44,427 bases of DNA from CAIQJJ01 sp964606085 (GCA_964606085.1 CAZSFD010000042.1:1-44427); one strand, 5' to 3'. Counted from the first letter of the stretch, positions 1 through 8,612 are shown. Notes: generated by a model from the sequence alone, not told the origin. Numbers and translations: made by a program.

Positions 1-2
1 GG

Positions 3-449
3 CCGCATTGCATCGCCGTCCAGCAGCATCTCAATATCCTCGAAGGCAACCGGGAAATCCTGGCCTTTTGCGAGGCGCACGGCCTGGCCAGCATCAACCG
101 CGGGCCATTGGGGATGGGCCTGCTCACCGGGAAATACCAGGCCGGGGATCAGCTCGGCGCTCAGGATGTGCGCGGCAGCGGCTTGCCGTCAGCGCTGTTT
201 CCTGATGGCCGCCCCAACCCCGCCTACCTGGCCAAACTGGCCGCCATCCGCGAGATTCTGACCAGCCGCGGGCGTACCCTGGCCCAGGGCGCGCTGGCCT
301 GGCTGTGGGGTCTGAGCGAGAACACCATCCCCATCCCCGGTTTCAAAAACATGCAACAGGCCGATGAAAACGCCCGCGCCCTGGCTTTTGGCCCGTTGAC
401 CCCGGAACAAATGCAGGCGATTGATCAAATTCTCAACGCACAGGAGTAA
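3..449 (+). CDS. Aldo/keto reductase, C-terminal part (5' end outside window)
   Basis: The frame is open from the window edge and ends in TAA. It encodes the second half of an NADPH-dependent aldo/keto reductase TIM barrel. The visible segments are a QQHLNIL strand, the GPLGMGLLTGKY stretch typical of this family ('PL..G.LTGKY'), and a C-terminal IPIPGFKNMQQADENARA segment that matches the cofactor phosphate-binding region (usually IPG.....Q..EN). About 148 residues are present and the catalytic Asp/Tyr/Lys/His half is missing off the edge. It is followed after 6 bases by a second aldo/keto reductase on the same strand whose ribosome site overlaps this stop, so the two are probably co-transcribed. 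The substrate cannot be read from the sequence. Confidence 0.85.
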   Translation, partial: PHCIAVQQHLNILEGNREILAFCEAHGLASINRGPLGMGLLTGKYQAGDQLGAQDVRGSGLPSALFPDGRPNPAYLAKLAAIREILTSRGRTLAQGALAWLWGLSENTIPIPGFKNMQQADENARALAFGPLTPEQMQAIDQILNAQE

Positions 450-455
450 CCGACC

Positions 456-1490
456 ATGCAATACACCCATTTAGGCCGCACGGGTCTGCAAGTTTCGCGC
501 ATCTGCCTGGGCTGCATGAGCTTTGGGCAGCCCGGTTGGCTGGGCTGGGATTGGGTGCTGGATGAAGATGCCGCCGCCCCCTTCTTCCGCCGCGCCGTGG
601 AGTTGGGCATCAACTTCTTCGACACATCCGATACCTACTCTGCCGGGCGCAGCGAGGAGATCACCGGGCGCTGGCTGAAAGAATACGCCAACCGCGACGA
701 GGTGGTCATCGCCACTAAGGTCTTCTTTGGCCCCGGCGACAGGCCCAACATGAGCGGGCTATCGCGCAAGCACATCCAACAGGCCTGCGAGGCCAGCCTG
801 CGCCGCCTGGGCGTGGATGTGATTGACCTGTACCAGATTCACCGCCTCGACCCGCACACACCGCTCGAAGAGACACTCGCCGCCCTCGACCAGCTTGTGC
901 GCCAGGGCAAGGTGCGTTACATCGGGGCGAGTTCGATGTATGCCTGGGAGTTTATGAAGGCCCTGGGACTTTCGGATCAATATGGATGGGCGCGCTTCGT
1001 CTCGATGCAGAACCATTACAACCTGCTCTACCGCGAGGAAGAGCGCGAGATGCTGCCGCTGTGCGCGGCCGAAGGCGTGGGCCTGATCCCCTGGTCGCCG
1101 CTGGCGCGCGGCGTGCTGGCCCGGCGGCCCTCCGGCCAGGCCGAAGCCACCTCCCGCTCCGAAGCCGACCCCTTCGTGGCGGCCTTCCAGACCGAACCTG
1201 ACCGTCAGATTGTCGAGGCCGTTTGCCGCATCGCCGACGAGCGCGGCGTGAAACCGGGTCAAGTGGCGCTGGCCTGGCTGCTGGCACACCCGGCATTGGC
1301 GGCCCCGATTGTGGGAGCATCGAAACTGCATCATCTGGAAGAAGCCGCCGCGGCCGTCGAAATCCGTCTGACGGACGAGGAAATGGCCGCCCTTGAAGCG
1401 CCTTACCGCGCCAGGCCGTCGTTTGGCATCACCCCGCCGTTTAGCTATCCCGAACCGGGAAAAATCCACGATCGCGCAGAACCCGGTTAA
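456..1490 (+). CDS. Aldo/keto reductase
   Basis: A complete 344-residue member of the aldo/keto reductase superfamily, which reduces aldehydes or ketones with NADPH in the cytoplasm. The catalytic tetrad is visible: Asp56 and Tyr61 in the FFDTSDTYSAGRSE segment, Lys88 in ATKVFF and His129 in LYQIHRLD. The C-terminal cofactor region reads APIVGASKLHHLEEA, as in the YajO/Tas-like subgroup. The start is supported by a CAGGAG sequence that overlaps the stop of the upstream reductase, 9 bases before the ATG. It forms a tandem pair with the upstream gene, although the two proteins are not close copies. It ends 30 bases before the convergent stop of a histidine kinase gene. Confidence 0.93.
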   Translation: MQYTHLGRTGLQVSRICLGCMSFGQPGWLGWDWVLDEDAAAPFFRRAVELGINFFDTSDTYSAGRSEEITGRWLKEYANRDEVVIATKVFFGPGDRPNMSGLSRKHIQQACEASLRRLGVDVIDLYQIHRLDPHTPLEETLAALDQLVRQGKVRYIGASSMYAWEFMKALGLSDQYGWARFVSMQNHYNLLYREEEREMLPLCAAEGVGLIPWSPLARGVLARRPSGQAEATSRSEADPFVAAFQTEPDRQIVEAVCRIADERGVKPGQVALAWLLAHPALAAPIVGASKLHHLEEAAAAVEIRLTDEEMAALEAPYRARPSFGITPPFSYPEPGKIHDRAEPG

Positions 1491-1520
1491 CCATTTCTGA
1501 CAAGTTTGGCAATGTCACAT

Positions 1521-3275
1521 TTACATGTAACCGTTGGTTAAGCTTGTCGAAACCAACACGGGTATGGCTGCACCTAACTGGATGTGAAAGGTAGTTAGCT
1601 GACTGTGGCTGGCTGCTTCGATGGTTCCACCATGGGCATCCACAATTGCTTTCACAATCGCCAGGCCCAGCCCATTGCCCGGAAAAGCCGCGCTGTTGCG
1701 CCCACGGTGAAAACGCTGGAAGAGCAGCGGCAAATCTTCGGCAGGGATGCCAATGCCTGTGTCCTCGACGCCCAGGGAAACCTGGGCGTCGAGTTTTTCC
1801 AGGCTCAGGCGCACCGTGCCGCCGGGCGGGGTGAACTTGAGGGCGTTATCGAGCAGGTTGCCGAGGGCCATGTTGAGTTGGGCCGGGTCGCCAGAAATGA
1901 TCACTGGCTCGCCGGGAAGCGTTAACTCGAATTTGATTTCGGCCTGCTCGGCCCGCGAGGCGTAGATTTCGGCTAACATCTGAACCAATTCGGCCAGGTC
2001 AACCGGTTGACGCACGCCGAGGCTGGTCTGACCTTCCAGGCGGGATAAATCTAGCAAACTGCGTACCAACCCCTGCAGGCGAGTTAACTGTTGTTGTGAA
2101 CAAGAGAGAGTTTCGACAAGCTCATGGGTTTCGACAGGCTCAACCCGCGATGTTCCCGCCGGTCGAGCTTGTCGAGACCCTGCCTCGGCGAGCATTTTAC
2201 GAGCCAGTTCCAAATCGGTTTGCAGGGCGGTGATGGGGGTGTTCAACTCGTGGGCGGCATCGGCCACAAAACGGCGCAGCGTGCCCACCAATCCTTCGAT
2301 CTGTTCGGCCATCTGGTCGAAGGAACGCCCCAGGGCGCCAAACTCATCGGGCGTGCTGACATCGGTGCGGGCGCTGAGATCGCCCTGGGTCATGCGGGCG
2401 GTGACAGCGGTCAGGCGCAGCACGGGGGCTGTCATGCGCCGACTGGCGAGCCAGCCTGTAACACCCGCCACCGCCAGGGCAAGCAAACTGGCAATCGCCC
2501 ACGCCCGCGCAACACTCATAACAATCTCTGCGCCGTATCCCGGCCCATCGGAAACAACGATCCGACCGACGATGTTACCGGCGGTATCGTGCAGGGTTTG
2601 TTCAATGCGCTGGGTCGAACGCGGCTCGCTGATCTCGGCATTGGCATCCATCTCAAAACCATACGGCGAACTCGCCAGCGACATCGAAATGGCGATAGGC
2701 CGGGTAATCGGTTCGGTGCCGCTGATAAAAGTTCCCACAGATACCCCCACCGGACACACATCACCAGGGGAGCAATCATTCACCACGATCACATCGTTTG
2801 CGGCACCAGCGGGCGGCCCGGCTGGCAGCAGAAATATTCCCGAAGCTGGCGCCGGCCCATTCAGTGGAATCGTGGCGGTCAAAGGGATCGTTGCATCCAC
2901 AGGCATCTCGAAGATGCCGCCAGCCCGACCGCCGGCTGCATCCAGGTTGGAAACCATCAAGATACGTTGGGAATTGGGTGTGCCCGAATCAGCCAATAAA
3001 CCGCCATTGGCCTTGAATATCTGCACCCGCGCTTGCAGCAAAAACGACCATGCTGCCACCTGATCGGCAATTGTCTTCTCTGGCAGTGTTGCCTGAAGAA
3101 TCTGTTCGGCGGTCAGGGCAATGGGGACGACGTTGCGTTCGAGATATTGGCGCTCACGCTGCTGGTAATAGCCGCGTAGCACGGCCAGCATCATCAGCCC
3201 GGAGGCCAGGGCGGCCACCAGGGCAATGGCAATGTAACTCAGGGGCAAACGCCAGCGGATGGAGTGCAGGTTCAT
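1521..3275 (-). CDS. Sensor histidine kinase (HAMP-HisKA-HATPase) with repeat-encoded insert
   Basis: Membrane sensor kinase. A transmembrane helix near residues 9-30 is followed by an extracytoplasmic domain of about 220 residues, a second helix near 255-275, a HAMP region (RRMTAPVLRLTAVTARM), HisKA with phosphoacceptor His342 in DAAHELNTPI, and a HATPase with N box (NMALGNLLDNALKF), G1 (VEDTGIGIP) and G2 (GNGLGLAIV). Start chosen at MNLHSIRW (3275) because the longer frame reads into an intergenic repeat. Two parts look acquired. About 27 residues (SRVEPVETHELVET and flanks) sit between the two HisKA helices and are encoded by a palindromic repeat at 2109-2181. The last residues (LVSTSLTNG) are encoded by another copy at 1531-1561. 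It is the last gene of a minus-strand run led by an OmpR regulator, its likely partner. Confidence 0.92.
   Translation of the reverse strand: MNLHSIRWRLPLSYIAIALVAALASGLMMLAVLRGYYQQRERQYLERNVVPIALTAEQILQATLPEKTIADQVAAWSFLLQARVQIFKANGGLLADSGTPNSQRILMVSNLDAAGGRAGGIFEMPVDATIPLTATIPLNGPAPASGIFLLPAGPPAGAANDVIVVNDCSPGDVCPVGVSVGTFISGTEPITRPIAISMSLASSPYGFEMDANAEISEPRSTQRIEQTLHDTAGNIVGRIVVSDGPGYGAEIVMSVARAWAIASLLALAVAGVTGWLASRRMTAPVLRLTAVTARMTQGDLSARTDVSTPDEFGALGRSFDQMAEQIEGLVGTLRRFVADAAHELNTPITALQTDLELARKMLAEAGSRQARPAGTSRVEPVETHELVETLSCSQQQLTRLQGLVRSLLDLSRLEGQTSLGVRQPVDLAELVQMLAEIYASRAEQAEIKFELTLPGEPVIISGDPAQLNMALGNLLDNALKFTPPGGTVRLSLEKLDAQVSLGVEDTGIGIPAEDLPLLFQRFHRGRNSAAFPGNGLGLAIVKAIVDAHGGTIEAASHSQLTTFHIQLGAAIPVLVSTSLTNGYM
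1531..1561. repeat. Palindromic repeat, family A, at the 3' end of the kinase gene
   Basis: The arms CCGTTGGTT and AACCAACACGG flank a core that reads AAGCTTGTCGA. The motif TTTCGACAAGCTTAACC matches the copies at 2109-2181 and 22397-22450. It encodes the last residues of the kinase, just before its stop. Confidence 0.75.
2109..2181. repeat. Palindromic repeat, family A, inside the HisKA domain
   Basis: An arm GGGTTTCGACAGGCTCAACC (2126-2145) pairs imperfectly with GGTCGAGCTTGTCGAGACCC (2161-2180). A half copy TTTCGACAAGCTCA precedes it at 2111. The element stays in frame and encodes a Pro/Glu/Val-rich segment of the sensor kinase. Confidence 0.8.
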
Positions 3276-3304
3276 GGGATTGACTCTACGATCAAAAACA
3301 AAGC

Positions 3305-3406
3305 AACCACGGAACACACAGAACACACGGAAAACAGCCTGGAAAGTTACTCATTTATGCAATGCCCAGCGGTTTTCATTCCGTGTATTCCGTGTGGTCT
3401 GTGGTT
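3305..3406. repeat. Long imperfect inverted repeat, family E
   Basis: The left arm, AACCACGGAACACACAGAAC and onward, matches the reverse complement of the right arm, which ends in TGTGGTCTGTGGTT. It fills most of the 137-base gap between the kinase start and the upstream gene in the minus-strand run. It could form a strong RNA hairpin that lowers read-through or protects the upstream transcript. This role is inferred. Confidence 0.7.
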
Positions 3407-3412
3407 GACTAT

Positions 3413-4012
3413 TTATTTTCCCGGCAGGGTGATCATCATCGGACTGGAGTATAGCACCACATCGGCAATCACACGGTCACCGGTGCGACGGCCCCACACG
3501 GTGATCATGCTGTCGCTGCCGAGATCATCCAGGCTGCCGGGGCCAACGGTCTGCTGGATTTCACCGCTGGGCGGCTGCGATGGGTCGAGCTGGGTGGTTT
3601 CTGCATACAGCTTCGTTTCGCTGGTGATGACCACTTCGACCACCGGGCCGTCATACGATGGGCCGCTGCTCATTACCGGTGCGCCGCCCTCGTCAGATGA
3701 ACCTTCACTGACCGTAACACCCATGCCCATGTTACCGGTCATCGTTCCAATGAAAATGCTGTTATCGTCACGTTTGGTGAACAGGCCATTGAGTTCGGGG
3801 GGTGTCGTGGGCAGTTCGGGAGCAGGTTTGACGCTTACCGCCATGCTGACCATCTGCCCATTACCGGGGCCGCTGCCGATCACGGGCAAACCATCGGGTG
3901 CAACGGCCTTCTGGTTGATCAGCCTTCCGACAAAGAAAGCCGCCGCGACCAGCACAACCAACAAAAAGATGCCAAGACCAACATAAAGGGGAGTACGAGA
4001 TTGAGGGGACAT
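3413..4012 (-). CDS. Membrane-anchored protein of unknown function in the MacAB-like operon
   Basis: Family not recognised. The protein has about 199 residues: a short basic N terminus (MSPQSRTPLY), one transmembrane helix (VGLGIFLLVVLVAAAFFVG, roughly residues 10-30), then a Gly/Pro/Ser-rich outer domain with MGMGVTVSEGSSDEGG and a C-terminal segment DSMITVWGRRTGDRVIADVVLYS. Start set at 4012 because AAAGGA lies 8 bases upstream. A longer frame to 4105 only reads into an intergenic repeat. It lies directly downstream of the MacB-like permease and upstream of the sensor kinase on the same strand, so it may be an extracytoplasmic accessory of the exporter or kinase. That is inference from position. 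Confidence 0.75.
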   Translation of the reverse strand: MSPQSRTPLYVGLGIFLLVVLVAAAFFVGRLINQKAVAPDGLPVIGSGPGNGQMVSMAVSVKPAPELPTTPPELNGLFTKRDDNSIFIGTMTGNMGMGVTVSEGSSDEGGAPVMSSGPSYDGPVVEVVITSETKLYAETTQLDPSQPPSGEIQQTVGPGSLDDLGSDSMITVWGRRTGDRVIADVVLYSSPMMITLPGK

Positions 4013-4048
4013 AGAGGGATTCCTTTCAAGATGGGAGATTGTATGGCT

Positions 4049-4103
4049 CGTGTAGCGTGTTCCGTGGGCAAAAAAGCGGAGCACGCTACACGCTCCACGT
4101 TTC
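4049..4103. repeat. Palindromic repeat, family B
   Basis: CGTGTAGCGTGTTCCGTGG pairs imperfectly with CGGAGCACGCTACACGCTCC across a short loop of A residues. The same phrase recurs at 7543-7607 and 41983-42046. It fills the gap between the permease stop and the next gene start. Confidence 0.75.
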
Positions 4104-5394
4104 ATTCGTATCGCAACGCTTCAATCGGGTCTAACCGCGCCGCTCGCAGCGCCGGGTAGATGCCAAAGATCACGCCCGTGAGCAGGGCCACGCCCAATGA
4201 GAGCGGAATGCTGCCTGGAGCCAGGATCGCCATGCCCTGGTTGAGTTGCGCCGCCAGTGGGATGGTGAGGATGCCGAGCGCCACGCCGAGAAGTCCGCCG
4301 CCGGCGCTGATCAACACCGCTTCGAGTAAGAACTGCCAGACGATGTCGAACGAACTGGCCCCCACCGCCAGGCGCACACCGACCTCGCGTGTGCGCTCGG
4401 TGACACTGACCAACATGACGTTCATAATGCCGATGCCACCCACCACCAGTGAAACCACCGCCATGGCGGCCAACAGCAGCGAGAACGAACGCGCCGTCTC
4501 TTGCTGCGTGCCGAGGATGTCTTTACGCGTGGTCAGGTTGAAATCATCGGCGTAGCGGTCGTCGGGGCCTTTTTCGATCTCGTGGCGTTGGCGCAGATAG
4601 GCAGTGATTTGGGCCTTGGCGTCGTCCATTTGCAGTTCATCACGCACGTGAGCGGTGATGCCCACCGAAGGCTCGTTCTCGAAGAGCTGCTCAATGGCGG
4701 TGCTGATCGGCATGAAGAAGGTCTTGTTAGGATTGGATTGGTAGCGCTGGGTTTCATCAGTAGACTCGACTTCGACCAACACGCCAATTACGCTGCAACG
4801 CTTCCGGTTGACCCATCCGGTCTGCCCCAATGGGTTATCGCCGCCGAACAGGTCTTGCGCCGTCTTCGAGCCGAGGACACACACCGGGGCGTTTTGCAGC
4901 ACTTCGGAGGCGGTGAAGTAGCGCCCCAGGGCCAGGAAAGCCTGGGCGTTCAGCGGTTTGCCCTCGGGCCAACCCACCGGCTGCACTTCGGCATGGGCCG
5001 CCATATTGTCGAGCGCTTCGGCGGTGCTGCCGATGATGTTGAGATCGAGCGAGGCGCGTTCGTAGCGCACTTTAGCCGAGCCACTGACCGACATCTCCAC
5101 GCTTTTCACCTGCGGGACGTTTTCAACCATGTGCAAACCGTCTTCGTAAGAGAGAATTTTGCCCGCTGCGGCCAGTTCGCCATCGTCAATCGTCATCTTG
5201 GCGCTGATCTGTACCTGGTCGGCGCCCAAAAAGCGCAAACTGGATTCGACTGCGGCGCGTGCCCCGTTGCCCAGGGCCAGCATGGCAATCACCGAGGCCA
5301 CGCCGATGATCACGCCCAGCATGGTGAGGGCGGCGCGCAGCTTGTTCGCCAGCAGGCCGCGCAGGGCGGTGAGGAGGGTGTTGGTGGCGTTCAT
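4102..5394 (-). CDS. MacB/FtsX-type ABC transporter permease
   Basis: A 430-residue permease of the MacB family. The N-terminal helix follows the signature LRAALTMLGVIIGVASVIAMLALGNGA (about residues 20-45). A periplasmic MacB_PCD domain of roughly 220 residues comes next, then three C-terminal helices beginning VSLVVGGIGIMNVMLVSVTERTREVG and ending EALRYE. These proteins couple cytoplasmic ATP hydrolysis to movement of substrates in the extracytoplasmic space (mechanotransmission). Its ATG overlaps the ATPase stop by 4 bases (ATGA), which indicates translational coupling. The cargo (peptide, lipoprotein or drug) cannot be told. Some relatives act as partners of two-component sensors, in line with the kinase and regulator at the two ends of this run. 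Confidence 0.93.
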   Translation of the reverse strand: MNATNTLLTALRGLLANKLRAALTMLGVIIGVASVIAMLALGNGARAAVESSLRFLGADQVQISAKMTIDDGELAAAGKILSYEDGLHMVENVPQVKSVEMSVSGSAKVRYERASLDLNIIGSTAEALDNMAAHAEVQPVGWPEGKPLNAQAFLALGRYFTASEVLQNAPVCVLGSKTAQDLFGGDNPLGQTGWVNRKRCSVIGVLVEVESTDETQRYQSNPNKTFFMPISTAIEQLFENEPSVGITAHVRDELQMDDAKAQITAYLRQRHEIEKGPDDRYADDFNLTTRKDILGTQQETARSFSLLLAAMAVVSLVVGGIGIMNVMLVSVTERTREVGVRLAVGASSFDIVWQFLLEAVLISAGGGLLGVALGILTIPLAAQLNQGMAILAPGSIPLSLGVALLTGVIFGIYPALRAARLDPIEALRYE

Positions 5395-6059
5395 GGCGCA
5401 ATTTGCCCATCTTTCATGTGAATGATCCGATGCGCATGGCCCGCCACCTGGGGATCGTGCGTGACCATCAGAATCGTGCGGCCTTCGGCAGAAAGCTCCA
5501 GCAGCAGCGCCATAATCTCGGCCCCGGTGACGGAATCGAGGTTGCCGGTGGGTTCGTCGGCGAGTAAGATGGCCGGTTCGACCACCAGGGCCCGCGCAAT
5601 CGCCACGCGTTGGCGCTCGCCGCCAGAGAGTTCGTTGGGCTGGTGGTGGGCGCGTTCGGCCAGACCGACACGTTCCAGGTTGCGCAGGGATTGTTGGGAA
5701 GCGTTTTTCGCTTCCCGGCGGTAGAGCAATGGCAGGGCCACATTCTCCAGGGCTGTAAGCCGCGGCAGCAAGTTGAAGCTCTGAAAAATAAAACCGATGC
5801 GTTGGTTACGCAGACGGGAGCGTTCGTTTTTGCTCAGGCGGCCCACTTCGCGGCCTTTGAGTTGGTATCTGCCAGCGGAGGGCGTATCCAGGCAGCCCAA
5901 CAGGTGCAGCAGGGTAGATTTTCCACTGCCCGAACTGCCCATCAGGGCGACAAACTCTCCGGCGGCGATTGTCAGGTCTACCCCCCGCAAGGCGTGAACT
6001 TCGCTCTTGCCCATGCGGTAGGTGCGGGTGAGATTTTGGGTGAGGATGATTTCGTTCAT
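5391..6059 (-). CDS. MacB/LolD-type ABC transporter ATP-binding protein
   Basis: A 222-residue ATPase. Walker A is GSSGSGKST, the Q loop lies in FIFQSFNLLPRLTALENVALPLLYR, the signature is LSGGERQRVAIARAL, Walker B is ILLADEPTGNLD, and the H loop is MVTHD. This matches the MacB/LolD/FtsE group that pairs with FtsX-like permeases. The start was set at MNEIIL (6059) because the longer frame runs backwards through the upstream gene in another frame. The ATG overlaps the upstream adaptor stop by 4 bases, and the gene's own stop overlaps the permease ATG by 4 bases. The three genes are therefore a tightly coupled exporter unit. Confidence 0.95.
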   Translation of the reverse strand: MNEIILTQNLTRTYRMGKSEVHALRGVDLTIAAGEFVALMGSSGSGKSTLLHLLGCLDTPSAGRYQLKGREVGRLSKNERSRLRNQRIGFIFQSFNLLPRLTALENVALPLLYRREAKNASQQSLRNLERVGLAERAHHQPNELSGGERQRVAIARALVVEPAILLADEPTGNLDSVTGAEIMALLLELSAEGRTILMVTHDPQVAGHAHRIIHMKDGQIAP

Positions 6060-7462
6060 CGCGCCACCACCAACTCGCCTTCTTTCAAGCCAGAGAGAAT
6101 CTCCACCTGGGTATCGCCGCGCAACCCCACTTCGATCACGCGCTTCTGCTTCTGTGCGCCGTCCCATACTTCCACGGTGGCGGTCGGATGTTTTCCATCC
6201 GCGCCATCGGCGGCGGCCTGCGCCAATGCCCGCGGCAGGCACAGCACACCCTGGCGCTCGGCAATCGTCACCGAGGCGTCGGCGCTCATGCCGGCAAAAA
6301 GTTTGGCGGGGATATGGTCGAGCGTAACGTAAACGTAATACAGTGGGCGGTCGCCCGCGGCACGCTTGGGAACGATGCGGCTGACCGTTCCGGTGATCGT
6401 CTCAGTGGGTAACGCGTCGAAATAAACTTCGACAGGCTGGCCGATTTCGACATAAGGCAAATCTTCCTCGATCACCGTGGTCTCGACTTCGACGGCTTGG
6501 GGGTCATTGAGCGTAAATAGCGCTGTCGTTGCGGGGATGGTTTCGCCGGTCTGGGCTTTCGATTCGAGGATCATGCCATCGAAAGGGGCGGTAATGGTCA
6601 GGCGGGTCAGCGCATCTTGGGCGGCCGCGAGTTTGACCTGGGCATTGGCAAGCTGCGCTTCGGCCAGCGTAATCTTCAGGCTGTCTGGCCCTGTTTGCAG
6701 CGCATCCCAGGTGGCCTGGGCCAGGTCAAATTTCGCCTGGGCCTGCGCCAATGTTGCATCTGCCAGCGAGATTTCGGTTTCGGTGGATTTCCCCAGGTAC
6801 CAGTTGACGGTGGCGAGGGCATTGGCGTATTCGCGCTGGGCGTTTGCCAGTGTCAGGCGGGCCGTGGCGCGTTCGGGGTCTTCAAAAGGCAATTCGCTCA
6901 GGCCGTCGTAGGACTGTTGGGCAATATCCACTTGAGCCTCAGCCAACGCCAGGCGCGCTTTGGCCTCGTCTATGGTAGCTGCGCTGGCGCGTGGGCGCTC
7001 CAGACGGTCGCGCGCTTTTTGGGCATCTTCAAGAGCCTTTTTGGCCTCGGCCAGGGTGAGGCCTGCCTGGGCCACATCGAGCGGGGCATTGGCGTACAAC
7101 TCGTCCAGGGCGGCCTGGGCTTGCAGCACTTCCAGGTTGGCGGCGGCAACGGCGGCCTCGTAGGTTTCCTTGCCATCCAGGGTTGCCAGCACTTGCCCGG
7201 CTTTTACCGTATCGCCGGCGCGCACGTTCACCTCGGCCAGCTTGCCGGTAAAAGGCATTTCGATTTGGGCTTCGTTGGTATTGACCAGGTTTCCCGGCGC
7301 GGTGATGGTCTGCTCGACATCGCAAACGGTGACAGGAATGGTGGGGGGCGCCTCAGGCGTGACCGCCGCCTGAACCGGGGTGGTGCGAAAACCCAGGTAG
7401 GCCGCCGCAGCAATCGCGGCAACAAACGCCAGCACAATCAGAATGATCCACAATCGTTTCAT
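6056..7462 (-). CDS. HlyD/MacA-type membrane fusion (periplasmic adaptor) protein
   Basis: About 468 residues. An N-terminal anchor (LWIILIVLAFVAAIAAAAYLG) is followed by a lipoyl half-motif with GKLAEVNVRAGDTVKAGQVLATLDG. A long Ala/Leu/Gln-rich coiled-coil hairpin spans roughly residues 90-280 (AEAKKALEDAQKARDRLE and similar), then the second lipoyl half (ITAPFDGMILESKAQTGETI) and beta-barrel domains. The start is the ATG at 7462: GGAGG lies 6 bases upstream, whereas the longer frame would start at a TTG touching that site. It is the adaptor of the MacB-like exporter encoded immediately downstream. No outer-membrane channel gene is present, as expected if the cell has a single membrane. Confidence 0.93.
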   Translation of the reverse strand: MKRLWIILIVLAFVAAIAAAAYLGFRTTPVQAAVTPEAPPTIPVTVCDVEQTITAPGNLVNTNEAQIEMPFTGKLAEVNVRAGDTVKAGQVLATLDGKETYEAAVAAANLEVLQAQAALDELYANAPLDVAQAGLTLAEAKKALEDAQKARDRLERPRASAATIDEAKARLALAEAQVDIAQQSYDGLSELPFEDPERATARLTLANAQREYANALATVNWYLGKSTETEISLADATLAQAQAKFDLAQATWDALQTGPDSLKITLAEAQLANAQVKLAAAQDALTRLTITAPFDGMILESKAQTGETIPATTALFTLNDPQAVEVETTVIEEDLPYVEIGQPVEVYFDALPTETITGTVSRIVPKRAAGDRPLYYVYVTLDHIPAKLFAGMSADASVTIAERQGVLCLPRALAQAAADGADGKHPTATVEVWDGAQKQKRVIEVGLRGDTQVEILSGLKEGELVVAR

Positions 7463-7542
7463 ATTCAACCTCCGAATTTCCCCAAGTTTAGCGGAGGCAG
7501 ATTGCAGGGCGGTTGCGGGGGGATTACAGTTTCGTAATCAAA

Positions 7543-7607
7543 AACGTGTAACGTGTCGCGTGTTCCGTTCACCCATAACCTAACGGAACACGCTACACGC
7601 ACCACGC
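7543..7607. repeat. Palindromic repeat, family B
   Basis: GTGTCGCGTGTTCCGTT pairs with AACGGAACACGCTACAC (one or two mismatches). It lies between the response regulator stop and the adaptor start and is related to the copies at 4049 and 41983. Confidence 0.75.
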
Positions 7608-8318
7608 TTACAATTCATGCGCCAGGCGATACCCCACCCCAGGTACGGTCAGCAGCAGCGTCGGCTGACTGGGATCAGGTTCGATCTTTTCGCGCAGGCG
7701 GCGGATGTGGACGTTGACGGTGCGTTCGCTCTCCGGGTCGGCGGAATAGCCCCACACAGCTTCGACGATTTGTTCGCGGCGGAGGGCCTGGCCGCGGTGA
7801 CGCGCCAGGTAGACCAGCAGGCGGAATTCGGTCGGCGTCAGGGGGAGCGCTTCATTGCCGCGAGATGCCTGGCTGCGAGCGAGGTCAATCACCAGGTCGC
7901 CGATGAAGAGCAGGTTGGCATCTGCCGAGGAAAACTCACCATAGGCCCGCCGCAACTGCGCCCGGATGCGCGAGAGCAGTTCGCGCAGGTTAAAGGGCTT
8001 GGTCACGTAATCGTCGGCGCCCATTTCGAGGCCGAGGATTTTATCCATGTCTTCAGCCTGCGCCGTGAGCATAATCACCGGCTGGCGCAGCCCCAACTGG
8101 CGCATCTGGCGGCAGAAATCGAACCCGGAGCCGTCGGGCAGGCGGATGTCGAGCAGGATCAGGTGCGGCGTGGCCGTTTGAGCATGGCGCGCCCCCTCGC
8201 TGCCGCTGGCCTTCCAGGTGACGGTGTAACCTTCGCGGGCCAGGGCCTGCTGCAGGCTTTGGGCCACGGCGGGGTCGTCTTCGACGAGGAGGAGTTGGTA
8301 GAGGGGGTGGGTACTCAT
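7608..8318 (-). CDS. OmpR/PhoB-family response regulator
   Basis: A 236-residue two-domain regulator. The receiver domain has the acidic pocket VEDD, phosphoacceptor Asp57 in LILLDIRLPDGSGF, and the conserved Lys in DDYVTKPFN. The C-terminal winged helix is of OmpR type (LPLTPTEFRLLVYLARHRGQALRREQIVEAVWG, then RTVNVHIRRLREKIE). The start was set at MSTHPLYQ (8318), since upstream codons encode no conserved sequence. It heads the minus-strand run that continues with the adaptor, ATPase, permease, anchored protein and sensor kinase, so it probably controls this exporter and pairs with the kinase. The regulator and kinase genes are unusually separated by the four exporter genes. Confidence 0.94.
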   Translation of the reverse strand: MSTHPLYQLLLVEDDPAVAQSLQQALAREGYTVTWKASGSEGARHAQTATPHLILLDIRLPDGSGFDFCRQMRQLGLRQPVIMLTAQAEDMDKILGLEMGADDYVTKPFNLRELLSRIRAQLRRAYGEFSSADANLLFIGDLVIDLARSQASRGNEALPLTPTEFRLLVYLARHRGQALRREQIVEAVWGYSADPESERTVNVHIRRLREKIEPDPSQPTLLLTVPGVGYRLAHEL

Positions 8319-8612
8319 CTCAAAAGGGTCAATGGCGAATGGGTAGAGCGCTGCAAGGCAGTAAAAAAGTATATCATGCACATGGGTAGTCCAGCGTGGA
8401 TGCATTTATAGGGCAATCGTATTCCAAATTTTGAGAACATTGAGCAAGTAGTCATTGTTTTAGCCAGCAATACAGCCCAATTTGGCGGGTGATAACTCAA
8501 CAGCCTGTGAATTGTCTACGAGAATCCGCCCTTGTTGTCGGACGGAAACCGCTGGTGAGAACAGTCCATCTTTCCCTATCTATTTTCCAGTGCAAAGGCA
8601 TGGTGGTCGAAC

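Noticed and set aside
759..1469. Long minus-strand frame antisense to the aldo/keto reductase
   Set aside because: The plus-strand frame has clear catalytic motifs, and the antisense translation has no family features. It is a shadow of GC-rich codon use.
5391..6242. N-terminal extension of the MacB-like ATPase to 6242
   Set aside because: The extra 61 residues are Arg/Gly-rich translation of the adaptor gene in another frame. The ATGA junction at 6059 defines the start.
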